This document shows, in pieces, positions 39,089-49,277 of a stretch of DNA of 64,000 nucleotides. Position 1 is the first letter of the stretch. Each line of letters starts with the position of its first letter. Made by a program: the position numbers and the translations under genes. Source of the DNA: Sphingomonas sp. MA1305 (GTDB taxonomy: Bacteria > Pseudomonadota > Alphaproteobacteria > Sphingomonadales > Sphingomonadaceae). The notes under the pieces are model-generated. The model ran no database searches. It was not told the origin of the DNA and saw nothing but the letters and a program-made list of their open reading frames with translations. The stretch covers positions 930,001-994,000 of the forward strand of contig NZ_RCVT01000001.1 of NCBI RefSeq assembly GCF_016107325.1, written 5' to 3'.

Positions 39089-40482
39089 TGTGCAGGGCTC
39101 ACCAGAAACTGTTCAAACGGCTGGCCGACGCCGGGCAGCGCGAAGGTCGCGATCGACAAGGTGCGGTCGGGATAGGTGACGCGGAAGCCGCGATAGACGA
39201 AGCCGCCACGCAGTCGCGCGCGGCCCACCTGGGTGAAGCCGGTCGGCTCGCCGAGCGGCGTCAGGCTGGTGCGGTAATCCGCTTGCGCCGCCGGGGTGAA
39301 ATAGAAATTGGCGTCTTCGGTCAGCAGCGCGCGATCGAGCGTGCCGCCGCGCAGCTGGTCAAACACTTTGCGCGCCTGCGTCAGCGCCTCGGCATCGCCG
39401 GGAATGGCGGCGGCGGGGGCCGGCAGCACCACCTTGGCGATGCCATTGGCGATGCGGGATTGGGCGTCGGCGAACCAGGCGTTGGTCAGCACGACGATGG
39501 CCGCCCGATCCTTCGGATAGACGATGTTCTCCGACAGGAAGCCGACCGCCTCGCCGCCGTGCTCGACGATCGGCCGGCCGTCGCGCACGCCGACGTCGAC
39601 ACCCAGGCCGTAACCGGTGCCGGAGCCGTCGTTCAGCTTGACCTCCGTTTCCTGCGCCTGCCAGTCGTCAGCCGGCAACAGCGAGCGGTTGATCCGCGCG
39701 ACGTCCCATTTCGCCAGATTCTCAGCGCTCATCGCCAGCTCACCGGCGGCATAGAGCCAGCCGGGCGCGGCGGGAGTCTCGACACGGACCGGGCCGAGCG
39801 CATAGCGCTTGTACCCCTGGGGGAAGCCTGGCCCGACCGCCTTGTCCTGGTCGATCGCGCGAATGCCAAGCGGCGCGAAGACGTGCTGCTGCAGGAACGC
39901 CAGCAGCGGCTGTCCCGACACCTTCTCGACGATCATGCCGGCGACGACATAGCCGGTATTGGAATATTGCCATTGCGCGCCGGGCCGGAAGTCGAGCCGC
40001 TCCGATCCCCAGCGCCGGACGATCTCGCCCGGCGTGACCGGCGTCGCCATCGCCTTGAAGCTATAATCCTGCGGCCAATAGTCGCGCAGGCCGGACGTGT
40101 GGCTGAGCAGCTGGCGAATGGTGATCCGATCGCCCTCGGTCACGCCGGAGACGTATTTGCTGACCGGGTCGTCGAGCTTGAGCTTGCCCTCGTCCTCCAG
40201 CAACAGGATCGCCGCGGCGGTGAATTGCTTGGAGATGGAGGCGATCTGATACATCGCCTTCGGATCGGCGGTCCCGGCCGTCTCCGATTGCTTGCCATAG
40301 GCCTTGGCCAGCACGATGCGGCCATCGCGTACCACGGCGACCGAGGCCGAGGGCACGCCCGTGTCGCGCAGCGTGTCGGCGACGATCTTCTCGATCTTCG
40401 CGCTTTCGTCGGGGGTGAGCGCTTGCGCGAGGGCGGGGGCGGGCGCCGCGACGAGGGCGGCGACGATCAGGCTACGAAGCAT
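39085..40482 (-). CDS. Secreted serine hydrolase of the beta-lactamase/AmpC-like family
   Basis: 465 aa with a signal peptide (MLRSLIVAALVAAPAPALAQ). The penicillin-binding fold is shown by Ser82-x-x-Lys85 (QIASISKQFTAA), the tyrosine motif YSNTGYVVAG and the HGG motif IVEHGGEAVGF. These correspond to class C beta-lactamase, esterase EstB or D-aminopeptidase relatives. Residues 345-465 are an extra C-terminal lipocalin-like domain. It acts in the periplasm. Coupled to the M17 aminopeptidase gene, so a peptide or peptidoglycan-fragment role is plausible but inferred. Antibiotic resistance should not be assumed. Confidence 0.9.
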   Translation of the reverse strand: MLRSLIVAALVAAPAPALAQALTPDESAKIEKIVADTLRDTGVPSASVAVVRDGRIVLAKAYGKQSETAGTADPKAMYQIASISKQFTAAAILLLEDEGKLKLDDPVSKYVSGVTEGDRITIRQLLSHTSGLRDYWPQDYSFKAMATPVTPGEIVRRWGSERLDFRPGAQWQYSNTGYVVAGMIVEKVSGQPLLAFLQQHVFAPLGIRAIDQDKAVGPGFPQGYKRYALGPVRVETPAAPGWLYAAGELAMSAENLAKWDVARINRSLLPADDWQAQETEVKLNDGSGTGYGLGVDVGVRDGRPIVEHGGEAVGFLSENIVYPKDRAAIVVLTNAWFADAQSRIANGIAKVVLPAPAAAIPGDAEALTQARKVFDQLRGGTLDRALLTEDANFYFTPAAQADYRTSLTPLGEPTGFTQVGRARLRGGFVYRGFRVTYPDRTLSIATFALPGVGQPFEQFLVSPAQ

Positions 40483-40548
40483 CGCGGCACGGAACCAGAA
40501 AGCGGCCGTGCGCGCAATGGCGACTTTGTTAACCGTAAGTCCCGCGTG

Positions 40549-41877
40549 TCAGGTGGCGGGTACGCCGTACAGGTCGTGCTCGTCCGCATCCTCGATCACC
40601 ACCGGCACGATATCGCCGGCCGCGAGATGGGCGGCATCGCGCAGGAAGACCTGGCCGTCGATCTCCGGCGCATCCGCCTGGCTGCGGCCCGTCGCGCCCT
40701 CGTCGCCGACCTCGTCGATGATCACGGGCAGCGTGCGACCGATCTTCGCCTTCAGCTTGGCGGCCGAGATCGCCGCGGTCTTTTCCATGATCCGGGCGTA
40801 GCGTTCTTCCTTGACCTCTTCCGGCACCGGATCGGGCAAAGCGTTGGCCGCCGCACCCTCGACCGGTTCGAAACGAAAGGCACCGACGCGGTCGAGCTGC
40901 GCTTCGTCGAGCCAGTCGAGCAGATAGTCGAAATCCTCCTCCGTCTCGCCGGGGAAGCCGACGACGAAGGTCGAGCGGATCGCGATATCCGGGCAGATTT
41001 CGCGCCATTGATGGATGCGCTGCAGCACCTTGGCGTCGTTGCCCGGGCGCTTCATGCGCTTGAGCACCGACGGCGCAGCATGCTGGAACGGAATGTCGAG
41101 ATAGGGAAGCACCAGCCCCTCCGCCATCAGCGGAATGACCTGGTCGACGTGCGGATAGGGGTAGACGTAGTGCAGCCGCACCCACGCCGCGATCCGGCCC
41201 AGTTCGCGCGCCAGATCGGTCATGTGCGGCACGACCTCGCGGCCCTGCCACAGCCGCGGCTCCTTACGGATGTCGATGCCATAGGCGCTGGTGTCCTGGC
41301 TGATCACCAGCAACTCGCGGGTGCCGGCGGCGACCAGTTTCTCCGCTTCACGCAGGATCGCGTCGGGGCGGCGGCTGACGAGGTCGCCGCGCAGGCTCGG
41401 GATAATGCAGAAGGAGCAGCGGTGATTGCAGCCCTCCGAAATCTTCAAATAGCTGTAGTGCCGCGGCGTCAGCTTCAGGCCAGCGTCGGGGATCAGATCG
41501 AGGTAGGGCGACAGATTGGCCGGCGCCGCGGCATGCACCGCCTCGACCACCTGCTCATATTGATGCGCGCCGGTGACGGCGAGCACGTCGGGGAAGCGGG
41601 CGCGGATCGCCTCGGCTTCCTTGCCCATGCAGCCGGTGACGATGACGCGGCCGTTTTCCTTGATCGCTTCGCCGATCGCCTCCAGGCTCTCTTCCTTGGC
41701 GGAATCGAGGAAGCCGCAGGTGTTGACCAGCACGACGTCGGCGCCGGCATAGTCGGCGGACATCTGATAGCCGTCAGAGCGGAGCTGGGTCAGGATGCGT
41801 TCGCTGTCGACCAGATTCTTCGGACAGCCGAGCGACACCATGCCGACCCGCGGCGGGAGAGGAAGTTTCGTTGCCAT
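40549..41877 (-). CDS. rimO: Ribosomal protein S12 methylthiotransferase
   Basis: A 442-aa radical-SAM methylthiotransferase that modifies an aspartate of ribosomal protein S12. The N-terminal cluster cysteines sit in [27 protein letters not shown] and VTGCMGKEA. The radical-SAM motif is [18 protein letters not shown], and a TRAM domain ends the protein. The start [12 protein letters not shown] at 41877 is chosen over a longer upstream frame. It lies 46 bases downstream of the receptor gene in the same direction. Confidence 0.96.
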   Translation of the reverse strand: MATKLPLPPRVGMVSLGCPKNLVDSERILTQLRSDGYQMSADYAGADVVLVNTCGFLDSAKEESLEAIGEAIKENGRVIVTGCMGKEAEAIRARFPDVLAVTGAHQYEQVVEAVHAAAPANLSPYLDLIPDAGLKLTPRHYSYLKISEGCNHRCSFCIIPSLRGDLVSRRPDAILREAEKLVAAGTRELLVISQDTSAYGIDIRKEPRLWQGREVVPHMTDLARELGRIAAWVRLHYVYPYPHVDQVIPLMAEGLVLPYLDIPFQHAAPSVLKRMKRPGNDAKVLQRIHQWREICPDIAIRSTFVVGFPGETEEDFDYLLDWLDEAQLDRVGAFRFEPVEGAAANALPDPVPEEVKEERYARIMEKTAAISAAKLKAKIGRTLPVIIDEVGDEGATGRSQADAPEIDGQVFLRDAAHLAAGDIVPVVIEDADEHDLYGVPAT

Positions 41878-41923
41878 GGGAGGCCCGCGCACATAGTCGA
41901 AGCGCGCAGACTTTTCCAGATGC

Positions 41924-44362
41924 TCACCAGCTGGCGGTAATGCCGAGCCGGACGTTGAGTGGACGCGGCGGCGTCGTCTGGTCACGCATCGCCAGCCTGA
42001 AAGGGTTGCCGTAGGCGAAGCGGCTGGTCGCCGTGTCGGTCAGATTGTCGACGCCAAGCGTCGTATCGAGATTGCGCCAGCGCAGGCCGGCGGAGACGCC
42101 GAGGCTCCAATAGCGGCCCTGGCTGACATCGAGCAGATCGCCCGTGCCCAGCACCGATCGGCCGACGTAAGCGGCGGTCGCGCCGATCCGCGGCCGCCAC
42201 ATCGCATCCCGGTTCCAGGCATAGGCGATGGCGGCATTGCCGGCGAGCGGCGGCGTGTCGGGCAGGCGGCGATTGGCGAGGCGAGATTGATCCGCGATCT
42301 CGCCGGACACCCGGTTTTCGGTGTAGAGCAACGCGCCGGTCAGCGACAGGCCGGCGATCGGCACCCAGTCGGCGGTGCCCTCCACCGTATGGATCACGGC
42401 GTTGCCGATGTTGCTGGTGTAGGGCGCGCCGCGCCGGTTGATCAGATCGGCCTGGATGTCGCGCCAGAAGGCGGTCGAGACACTCGTCGACAGGGCCAGG
42501 CCGGTGGTGCCGCTGCGCAGGCGGCGCAAGCCCAACTCGCCGGTGACGATTGAATCGGGTTTGTAGTTCGCTACCCGGCCGATCCCCTGCGCCACGGCAA
42601 GGCCGCCGGTGCGGAAGCCGGTCTGGAAGCGCGCGAAGGCGGCCAGACGCGAAGCCAGCCGGTAGGAGAGGGCGACGGTCGGATCGAAGCGCAGGGTCGA
42701 CCGGCCGCGGATGAAGCTGCCGCCGCGCGGTGTGCTCGAGGGTTCGCCATCGACCCGCGCCGCGGTCCAGCGCAGGCCGGTGGTGAGGGCCAGCGCCGGC
42801 GTGACGGGAAGGGTCGCCTCGCCGAACACCGAAGCCTGTCGGGTGACGTTGCTGACGCCGACGATGTCCGCCTCGCGGCCCTGCGCCTCGACCGAACGGC
42901 TGAGGATCGACTTGTCGCTGATCAGCGTGTAGCCGACCAGCCACTGCCGCCCGTCCGGCAGCGCGCGCGACAGGCGGGCCTCCTGCGACAGCAAAGTCTT
43001 GGCATTCTGGGCATGATAGCGGGTCGGCAACGCGCGCGGGGAGGGCGCGGTCGCGTCGAACGTGTCCGCCGTCGTCAGCCGCGCCGCACCGGCGGAGACG
43101 AACAGCGCCAGGCCGCTCTCCCAATCGTGGGTCGCCACCAGCCGTCCGAACAGAAACTGGCTGTCGAACGGCTGCGCGACGAGGGCGGCATGCGCAAGCG
43201 GACCGAAGGCGGGCTCGGCATATTGGCCGTCGCGGGCATGAATCGTCTGGATCGCGCCGCTGGCATCGATCCGCCAGCCACCATCCGGCTGCCAGCGTCC
43301 GGCCAAACGGCCGCCGTCGGTACGGACCGCGTTGGTGTCGGCGAGGCGGCGCCGGGGATCGTCGATATAGCCGCCGTCCCGCGCGACATAGCTGACCGCG
43401 CGCAGGCCGAGCGTGTCCGTCACCGGAACGTTGAGCATCGCCGCCAGATCGGCGCCGGGCATACCATGCGCCGTCGCGACCAGCCCGGCCGCCACCATCC
43501 CGCCAGCGCGACGCAGGTCGGGTGCGTTGGTGGTCAACCGCACGACGCCGCCGATCGCACCGGCGCCGTACAGCGTGCCCTGCGGCCCCTCCATCACTTC
43601 GACGCTGGCGATGTCGTAGAGGCGCAAGCCGGGATCGGCCCCGGACGCGTTGAGCTGGACATCGTCCAGATACACGCTGGCGGTCGATTGCGTCGTGCCC
43701 GCGAAGCTGCTGTCGGCGATGCCGCGGATGAACAGCTTGTTGCGGCCCGGGCCGAGCTGCGTGCTCTGGATCACCGGCATGGTGCGCGACAGATCGGTGA
43801 CCTCGCCGACCCCGCCATTGGGCAGGGTCGGCCCGCCGAGGGCGAGCGTCAGGCTGCCGGGATAGCGCAGCAGCGGCACCGGCTGTTTGCTGGCGGTGAC
43901 GACGATATCGTGGCCGGCGGCATCGGTCGGCTGCGGGTGATAGGCGGCACGCGCCGCCTGGCGCCGCGCCACCATCTGCGGCGTGCGACGACGCACGATG
44001 CGGAAGCCGCCACCGCGCGTCGGCTCCGCCTTGAACACGGTGCCGGCCAGCATCGCCGCCAGCGCCCGGCGCAGCGGCATCGGGCCGCTGAGCGCGCGCG
44101 TCCGGATCGCGTGCAGCCCCGGTTCGGTGCTGATGATCTCGACCCCGCTCGCCACCGCCAGCGCGGTCAGCGCGCGATCAAGCGTGGTGGCGGGAATGGC
44201 GACCGGCACGTCGCGCGGTGCCGCGGCAATCACTGGCGCGGCGACAGTCAGTAGGCCGGCCAATATGGGGAAAGTGACGGTACGGACGCCGACTAGGCGG
44301 CGACGGCGCAGCTCAGCGGGCGGAAACCGCCTCGCCAGCCAATATCCATGTGTCGCCGTCAC
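41924..44362 (-). CDS. TonB-dependent outer-membrane receptor with N-terminal STN signalling domain
   Basis: 812 aa. After a signal-like hydrophobic stretch (about 27-49), residues 50-125 form a secretin/TonB short N-terminal (STN) domain ([20 protein letters not shown]). A TonB box follows ([10 protein letters not shown], about 151-160), then a plug ([40 protein letters not shown]) and a beta-barrel ending in RLGITASW. With the FecR and FecI-type genes just upstream it forms a cell-surface signalling receptor: substrate binding would activate the sigma factor. The ligand is unknown; ferric siderophores are the common case. The proposed ATG lies 50 bases inside fecR. Confidence 0.93.
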   Translation of the reverse strand: MTATHGYWLARRFPPAELRRRRLVGVRTVTFPILAGLLTVAAPVIAAAPRDVPVAIPATTLDRALTALAVASGVEIISTEPGLHAIRTRALSGPMPLRRALAAMLAGTVFKAEPTRGGGFRIVRRRTPQMVARRQAARAAYHPQPTDAAGHDIVVTASKQPVPLLRYPGSLTLALGGPTLPNGGVGEVTDLSRTMPVIQSTQLGPGRNKLFIRGIADSSFAGTTQSTASVYLDDVQLNASGADPGLRLYDIASVEVMEGPQGTLYGAGAIGGVVRLTTNAPDLRRAGGMVAAGLVATAHGMPGADLAAMLNVPVTDTLGLRAVSYVARDGGYIDDPRRRLADTNAVRTDGGRLAGRWQPDGGWRIDASGAIQTIHARDGQYAEPAFGPLAHAALVAQPFDSQFLFGRLVATHDWESGLALFVSAGAARLTTADTFDATAPSPRALPTRYHAQNAKTLLSQEARLSRALPDGRQWLVGYTLISDKSILSRSVEAQGREADIVGVSNVTRQASVFGEATLPVTPALALTTGLRWTAARVDGEPSSTPRGGSFIRGRSTLRFDPTVALSYRLASRLAAFARFQTGFRTGGLAVAQGIGRVANYKPDSIVTGELGLRRLRSGTTGLALSTSVSTAFWRDIQADLINRRGAPYTSNIGNAVIHTVEGTADWVPIAGLSLTGALLYTENRVSGEIADQSRLANRRLPDTPPLAGNAAIAYAWNRDAMWRPRIGATAAYVGRSVLGTGDLLDVSQGRYWSLGVSAGLRWRNLDTTLGVDNLTDTATSRFAYGNPFRLAMRDQTTPPRPLNVRLGITASW

Positions 44363-45251
44363 GCCGCCACGTCGCCCCGATCAGATCGGCCAGATGCGGA
44401 ACGTCCCGATCGGCAATCCCCGTCATCGCGATCATGCCCGTAAAGGGCCTTTCGGACAAGTCCGCGGCCAGCGACAGCCGGAAACCGTACAGACGCGCCA
44501 GCCGTTCGGCGACACGGCGCAGCGGCACCGCATCGAAGCTGAGGCGACCCGTGCGCCAGTCGCCGACCGAGGCCGGCGACACCTTGCTCCGCGCGATCTG
44601 CCCGCTGGCGACGCTGGCCGCGTCACCGGCGGCAAGGACGACGCGGGCATCCGTCGGGGCGAGCATCACCGATCCCTCGGCCACCGCGACATCGGTCCGT
44701 TCGCCGGTCCGCGCGACGTTGAACACGGTGCCGAGATCGCGCACGGCGAGGTCGCCGGCTTGAAGCGTGAACGGCGCCTCGGCATTGTGACGCACATGCA
44801 GCGTCACCTCGCCCGCCTCCAGCGAGGCCATGCGGGTGTCGCCATGGTCGAGACGCAGGCGGCTGCCGCCGCTCATCTCGATCCGGCTGCCGTCGGCCAG
44901 CGCGACGGTGCGCCGCTCGCCCGCCTTGGTGGCAACGACATAGCTGGAATCTGTCGTGGTGCCGGCGAAATTGGTGGCGAGGACGGCCAGCGTCGCGGCG
45001 ACCGCTGCGCCGCCGCCCGCGATCCAGCCCCATCGCCGCCGTGGGGCGACAATGGGCATATCGTCGTTCGCCGCGCGCAGATCCTGCGGCGGCGGAAACC
45101 GGGCGACGTCGATCAGCGCGTCGAGCGACGCGACCTGGTCGAACGCCTCGGCATGCGCCGCATCCGCCTCAAGCCAGAGGGTGAATTCCTCCCACTCGGC
45201 GTCGGTCATCTCCGCCTGGCGCAGATGCCAGTGGATCGCCGTGTCGATCAT
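44313..45251 (-). CDS. FecR-type anti-sigma factor
   Basis: About 312 aa. An N-terminal DUF4880 sigma-binding part (HWHLRQAEMTDAEWEEFTLW) is followed by one membrane helix (about WGWIAGGGAAVAATLAVLA), then a periplasmic FecR domain (AGERRTVALADGSRIEMSGG, later GTVFNVARTG) that contacts the receptor's STN domain. ATG 45251, 10 bases after the sigma gene stop, is chosen. GTG 45290 and GTG 45272 are alternatives that overlap the sigma gene. The 3' end overlaps the receptor start. Confidence 0.9.
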   Translation of the reverse strand: MIDTAIHWHLRQAEMTDAEWEEFTLWLEADAAHAEAFDQVASLDALIDVARFPPPQDLRAANDDMPIVAPRRRWGWIAGGGAAVAATLAVLATNFAGTTTDSSYVVATKAGERRTVALADGSRIEMSGGSRLRLDHGDTRMASLEAGEVTLHVRHNAEAPFTLQAGDLAVRDLGTVFNVARTGERTDVAVAEGSVMLAPTDARVVLAAGDAASVASGQIARSKVSPASVGDWRTGRLSFDAVPLRRVAERLARLYGFRLSLAADLSERPFTGMIAMTGIADRDVPHLADLIGATWRRDGDTWILAGEAVSAR

Positions 45252-45261
45252 CGTCTCGCGG

Positions 45262-45819
45262 TCAATCTGCACGATCCACGCCCTTTCCACTTCCTAGACG
45301 ACGCGGTCCCGGATGATCCTCATCGACTTGCTGCAGGCGGTCGTGAATTATTCGATAGGCGCGCTGCAGCAGCTTCTCGACGCCACTGACGCTGATCTCC
45401 AGCGTTTCGGCGATGGCGCGCTGCGGCTGGCCCTCGATGCGGAACATGCGCAGGGCGGTCGCCATGCGTTCGGGCATGTCCGCGATCGCCGCCTCGACGA
45501 CGCGCCACTGGCTGCGCGCGACCAGCTGCCGCTCCATGTCCGGCAGTTCGTGGGCCGCCGGCTGCGTCTCCAGCCAGGCGGCGTCGCGGGCGGTGCGCCG
45601 GCCGCTGGCAATGCGGCGGTCGGTGGCGAGATTGGCGGCGATACGGTAGAGGAAGGCGGCGGGTTGGGCGACCGGCTCGGCGGCCAGCCGGTCGAGGCGC
45701 AGCCACATGTCCTGCAGCACGTCTTCCGCATCGTCCCGACTGGCGAGCCGTGCGGTCAGCATCCGCAACAGCATCGGCCGTTGCGTGAGGAAGATCCCGC
45801 GAAGCCCATTGTCCGACAA
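45262..45819 (-). CDS. ECF RNA polymerase sigma factor (FecI-like), TTG start
   Basis: A 185-aa two-domain sigma factor. Region 2 shows RLASRDDAEDVLQDMWLRLDRL and region 4 the helix-turn-helix GQPQRAIAETLEISVSGVEKLLQRAYRI. TTG 45819 with AGGA 6 bases upstream gives a typical length; no ATG or GTG start is available before region 2. It is expected to direct transcription of the downstream receptor under FecR control. Paired order sigma-fecR-receptor supports this. Confidence 0.93.
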   Translation of the reverse strand: MSDNGLRGIFLTQRPMLLRMLTARLASRDDAEDVLQDMWLRLDRLAAEPVAQPAAFLYRIAANLATDRRIASGRRTARDAAWLETQPAAHELPDMERQLVARSQWRVVEAAIADMPERMATALRMFRIEGQPQRAIAETLEISVSGVEKLLQRAYRIIHDRLQQVDEDHPGPRRLGSGKGVDRAD

Positions 45820-45859
45820 AGTCTATCCTGCTCCCGCTCGCGTCGCGCCCCGCGGGGGA

Positions 45860-46663
45860 TCAGGCCGGATAGCTGAGCCCCTGCACAGCAGCCATGTCGG
45901 CGATCGACGCGGCTTGCAAGGCCGCTGCCTCGCGCGGGCGCGCATCCGCGATCGCGTCGCCATTGCGCCGGCCCGCGCCGGGATGGCACATGACAAGATG
46001 CATGTCGCCCGGCCGGCGCAGGAACTTTGGCAGCATCACGTTGTAATTGCTGGCGAAATCATAATGACCGGCAAAGCCGCGGTTGCAGCGCAGACGATGA
46101 CGGGCGGCGTCGCGCCGCAGTCCTCGGCAATGGTAGGCGCTGCCGATCGCCTTTCCCGGAAAGGGACGCGCCAGCATCGCGGGCAACGTGTCGGTACAAT
46201 CGCGCACCCATGCTTCGGGCGCGCGGCGGGCGGTTTCGGCAAGCACCACGTCGCGGATGCCGGTCAGCGCATGGCTATGCTGATGGCCGTCGACGAAGGC
46301 CGGCGGGCGGCCCAGCACGCCGATGAACGCATCGAACTGCGCCCGCACCTCGCGCGCGATTTCATCCAGGGCGACGAGATGACGCGCGGCCAGCCGGCAC
46401 AGCGGATCGATTTCCGGCAGCACGCCGTCCGGTGCGGTTTCGGGCATCGCGGTCAATGGCGTCTCGCCGGTCAGCGTCAGGTGCAGGCCAACCTCGGCAT
46501 GCGGCGGCAGGTCGCGCAGCAGCTCGGCATCCTCCGCCCAGCCCGGCATCACGGTCATGCAGCTGGTGGCGTTCAGCTTGCCTGCGGCGAGAAGCTGGAC
46601 GATCGTCTCGCTGGTGCCCCGCGAGAAGGCGAAATCGTCAGCACACAGGATGAGTCGTGGCAA
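45860..46663 (-). CDS. YdjC/ChbG/HpnK-family carbohydrate deacetylase
   Basis: A 267-aa metal-dependent deacetylase of N-acetylated sugars or glycolipids. The metal and catalytic motifs are LILCADDFAFSRGTSE (Asp pair) and FVDGHQHSHAL (histidines), with MVMCHPG-like LVMCHPGAGRR near the end. TTG 46663 has GGAAGG 8 bases upstream and keeps the essential ADD motif; no other start does. It overlaps the 3' end of the glycosyltransferase gene by 26 bases, so both enzymes probably act on the same glycan. Sub-family (HpnK versus ChbG) is not resolved. Confidence 0.9.
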   Translation of the reverse strand: MPRLILCADDFAFSRGTSETIVQLLAAGKLNATSCMTVMPGWAEDAELLRDLPPHAEVGLHLTLTGETPLTAMPETAPDGVLPEIDPLCRLAARHLVALDEIAREVRAQFDAFIGVLGRPPAFVDGHQHSHALTGIRDVVLAETARRAPEAWVRDCTDTLPAMLARPFPGKAIGSAYHCRGLRRDAARHRLRCNRGFAGHYDFASNYNVMLPKFLRRPGDMHLVMCHPGAGRRNGDAIADARPREAAALQAASIADMAAVQGLSYPA

Positions 46664-47510
46664 AGGCCGGGCCTTCCAGATCGTGATAGGCGCGCTCGCG
46701 GATCTTGTTGCTCAACAGGCGCCGGCGCTGCAACCGTGTGGCGAGGAAATTGTAGAAAAACCAGCTGCCTGCCCACGGCGCCGTGGCGGAATAGACCAAG
46801 CGTTCGAAGAGCGTCCAGCGGATCGATTCGCGGTCGCGTTCGCGGGGCGACGGCATGCACCACAGGTCACGCGAATAGAGCATCCCGCCCTGCGTCATCG
46901 TGCGGTGGATCACCTCGTGATCCTCGAGGATGAACGGCCAGATGTCCGGGTCGAAGCCGCCCGCGGCGCGCAGTGCGGCGACATCAAATGCCTGGCCAGC
47001 ACCACCGGCATGGCACTGCCGCGGCAGCGCGCGGGCGGCCGAGAGAATCTTGCGCGCCTCGGCATCCAGTGCGGCCTGATCGGCACCGGGCGCCACGAAA
47101 TAGGCGCCGGCGACGACGCATCCGTCACGTCGCAGCAGCCGCTCAGCCTCCGCGAGATAATGCGGCGGGTAGAGCGTGTCGGCGTCGCAGGTGGCGACGA
47201 AGCGGGTACGGACCCAGCCGAGGCCGGTGCGCAGCGCGGCGACCTTGCCGGCCCGGCGTTCGGTGACGACGATCGCGTCGAGGCCGTGGCGGTCGATCGC
47301 GGCACGGGCGACATCGGCGCTGCCGTCGGTCGAGCCGTTGTCGACCAGGATCAGCGTCAGCGGCACGGTCTGTGCGGCGATGCTGGCGATCGTGTCGGCC
47401 AGCAAGGCGGCTTCGTTGAAGAAGGGGATCAGGACGGTCCAGGCGGGTGTCGCCCGACGGACCCAGCCTTCGCTGGCAAGACCGACATCCTGATCGAAAT
47501 TCAAGTACAT
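46638..47510 (-). CDS. Family 2 glycosyltransferase
   Basis: A 290-aa GT-A inverting glycosyltransferase. It shows VLIPFFNEAALLADTIASI, LVDNGSTDGSADVARAA, the metal-binding CDADTLYPP, GAGQAFDVAALRAAGGFD and the catalytic-base motif ILEDHEV. There is no membrane helix with certainty; a hydrophobic patch near 250 may touch the membrane. The donor and acceptor cannot be read. It is followed by the deacetylase and is divergent from a membrane glycosyltransferase gene. Confidence 0.92.
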   Translation of the reverse strand: MYLNFDQDVGLASEGWVRRATPAWTVLIPFFNEAALLADTIASIAAQTVPLTLILVDNGSTDGSADVARAAIDRHGLDAIVVTERRAGKVAALRTGLGWVRTRFVATCDADTLYPPHYLAEAERLLRRDGCVVAGAYFVAPGADQAALDAEARKILSAARALPRQCHAGGAGQAFDVAALRAAGGFDPDIWPFILEDHEVIHRTMTQGGMLYSRDLWCMPSPRERDRESIRWTLFERLVYSATAPWAGSWFFYNFLATRLQRRRLLSNKIRERAYHDLEGPAFATTHPVC

Positions 47511-47721
47511 GCCACGTTCCCGCTGGCGGCTCGCTCAACCGGACCGTCCCCACGGTCCGAGCGACATCCGCTATCTCGCCCGTGATCAAGACGATGCCGA
47601 TCCACAGTTCCCGCAGCGGTTCAGATTAAAAAATCCTTTCCGACGGTTAGGCGGCGACAATCGGACGAAGACAGCTGAGATCGCCCATGACCGCCGCCCG
47701 CTGCTACGCTACCGGGCGGCC

Positions 47722-49209
47722 ATGACGGCTCACCATTCTTCTGCGCCCGCTGCCGCGTCCCCCCGATCGGGCGGCGCGATCGTTTTCCTGTGGCTGCTCG
47801 CCGCCGGCGTCGCGATCCGCTGTCGGGACTTTGGCAATCCGGTGATTCACGTCGACGAGCAATATTATCTGCTGGTCGGCAGCCGGATGCTGCAGGGCGC
47901 CGTGCCCTATATCGATCTATGGGATCGCAAGCCGGTCGGCCTGTTTCTGATCTTCGCCGGCATCCGGCTGATCCCGGGCGATCCGATCCTGGTCTATCAA
48001 CTGGTCGCGACGCTGTTCGCGGCGGCGACGGCCTGGTTGGTGACGGCCGGCGGGCGGCGTCTCGGCGCGACGTCGGCGGGCGCGCTGGCGGCGGGGGTCG
48101 CCTACATTCTCTGGCTGTCGCTGCTCAGCGGGCGGGGCGGTCAGTCGCCGGTCTTCTACAATCTGTTCACCGCGGCCGCGGCGGTGCTGACGCTGCGGCT
48201 GCCCGATCTGGCGCGGCGCGCGCGGGTCGGCGCGATCGTCGTCAACGGTTCCGCCGCATGCCTACTCGCTGGGTTGGCGATCCAGACCAAATATACGCCG
48301 GTGGTCGAGGGGGCGTTCTTCGGTCTCGTCCATCTCTGGTATGGCCGGCGTGCCGGTGGATCGCTGCTCCAGATCGTTGGGGCGGCCTTGCTCTGGGCGG
48401 TGCTTGGCCTGATGCCGACCCTGCTCGTCATCCTCGCTTATTATTGGCGCGGCTCGGAGGTGTTCGCCGCCTTCTGGTTCTCCAACTTTGCCTCGATCGC
48501 GCTGCGGCGGGGCTATCCCGCGGCCAAGATCGCCGCGCGCCTCGCCGGGACGGGCGCGCAGCTGCTCCCGTTCATTCTGTGCGCGATCGTCGCCTGGCGC
48601 CGGCGCCCGCGGACCGACGCAACGCTGATCGCCTTCGGCTGGCTGGCGGCGGCGCTGGTCGCCTTCGCCATGATCGGCGCCTTCTTCGATCATTATGCGC
48701 TGCCGTTGATGATCCCGCTGGCGATGGTCGCGGCGCCGGTGCTCGGCCGGCATCGCGGTGCGATCGTCGCCCTGCTCGCCTACGGCCTGATCCTGTTCGT
48801 CGCCCGGGTGGCGTTCGTGCCGACCGACGCCCCATCGGCTCGGGCCGTGGCGCAGGTCATGCGCCGTTATGATGGGGACGGCTGTCCCTTCGTCTTCGCC
48901 GGCGATTCGGTGCTCTATCTGCTCGCCGACGCCTGCACGCCGACGCCCTATGCCTTTCCGTCGACCCTCGCCTACGAGCCCGAGCGTGGCGCCACGGGGA
49001 TCGACGAAGCGGCGGAGGTCGGACGCATCCTCGCCCGTCGGCCGCCGGTGATCGTCACGATGGACGAACCCTTCGCGCCGTGGAACGCGGACAGCGAGCG
49101 GCAGGTCGCGGCGACCCTGCGGGCGGACTATCGCCTCGTGTTGCGGGCGCCTCGCGAGGACGGTCATCTGCTGGCCTATGTGCGCCGGGATCGGCTTGCG
49201 GTGCGGTGA
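47722..49209 (+). CDS. GT39/ArnT-like integral membrane glycosyltransferase
   Basis: 495 aa with about ten to twelve hydrophobic helices. The first large periplasmic loop has the Asp-Glu motif and following pattern VDEQYYLLVGSRMLQGAVPY and DLWDRKPVGLFL, typical of polyprenyl-phosphate-dependent transferases (PMT/GT39/GT83). A soluble C-terminal periplasmic part follows residue 390. It probably moves a sugar from a lipid carrier onto a surface glycan or lipid. The 211-base divergent gap to the family 2 enzyme holds an AT-richer stretch near 47,627-47,640 that may contain promoters. Confidence 0.88.
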   Translation: MTAHHSSAPAAASPRSGGAIVFLWLLAAGVAIRCRDFGNPVIHVDEQYYLLVGSRMLQGAVPYIDLWDRKPVGLFLIFAGIRLIPGDPILVYQLVATLFAAATAWLVTAGGRRLGATSAGALAAGVAYILWLSLLSGRGGQSPVFYNLFTAAAAVLTLRLPDLARRARVGAIVVNGSAACLLAGLAIQTKYTPVVEGAFFGLVHLWYGRRAGGSLLQIVGAALLWAVLGLMPTLLVILAYYWRGSEVFAAFWFSNFASIALRRGYPAAKIAARLAGTGAQLLPFILCAIVAWRRRPRTDATLIAFGWLAAALVAFAMIGAFFDHYALPLMIPLAMVAAPVLGRHRGAIVALLAYGLILFVARVAFVPTDAPSARAVAQVMRRYDGDGCPFVFAGDSVLYLLADACTPTPYAFPSTLAYEPERGATGIDEAAEVGRILARRPPVIVTMDEPFAPWNADSERQVAATLRADYRLVLRAPREDGHLLAYVRRDRLAVR

Positions 49210-49277
49210 ACCGTGTTGCGGGTCGCACCGGACGGCGTCGTCTATGATAGGAATGCAGCCGCCCTCGGAGCCTTGTC

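Noticed and set aside
39085-40482. Acquired beta-lactamase resistance gene
   Set aside because: It has the serine beta-lactamase fold motifs, but the extra C-terminal domain and coupling to an aminopeptidase fit a chromosomal esterase/peptidase-like hydrolase; no mobile element is near.
38842-41940. 1032-codon + strand open frame across the aminopeptidase, serine hydrolase and rimO genes
   Set aside because: It is antisense to three well-supported genes and spans their boundaries; low-complexity Arg/Asp/Gly composition.
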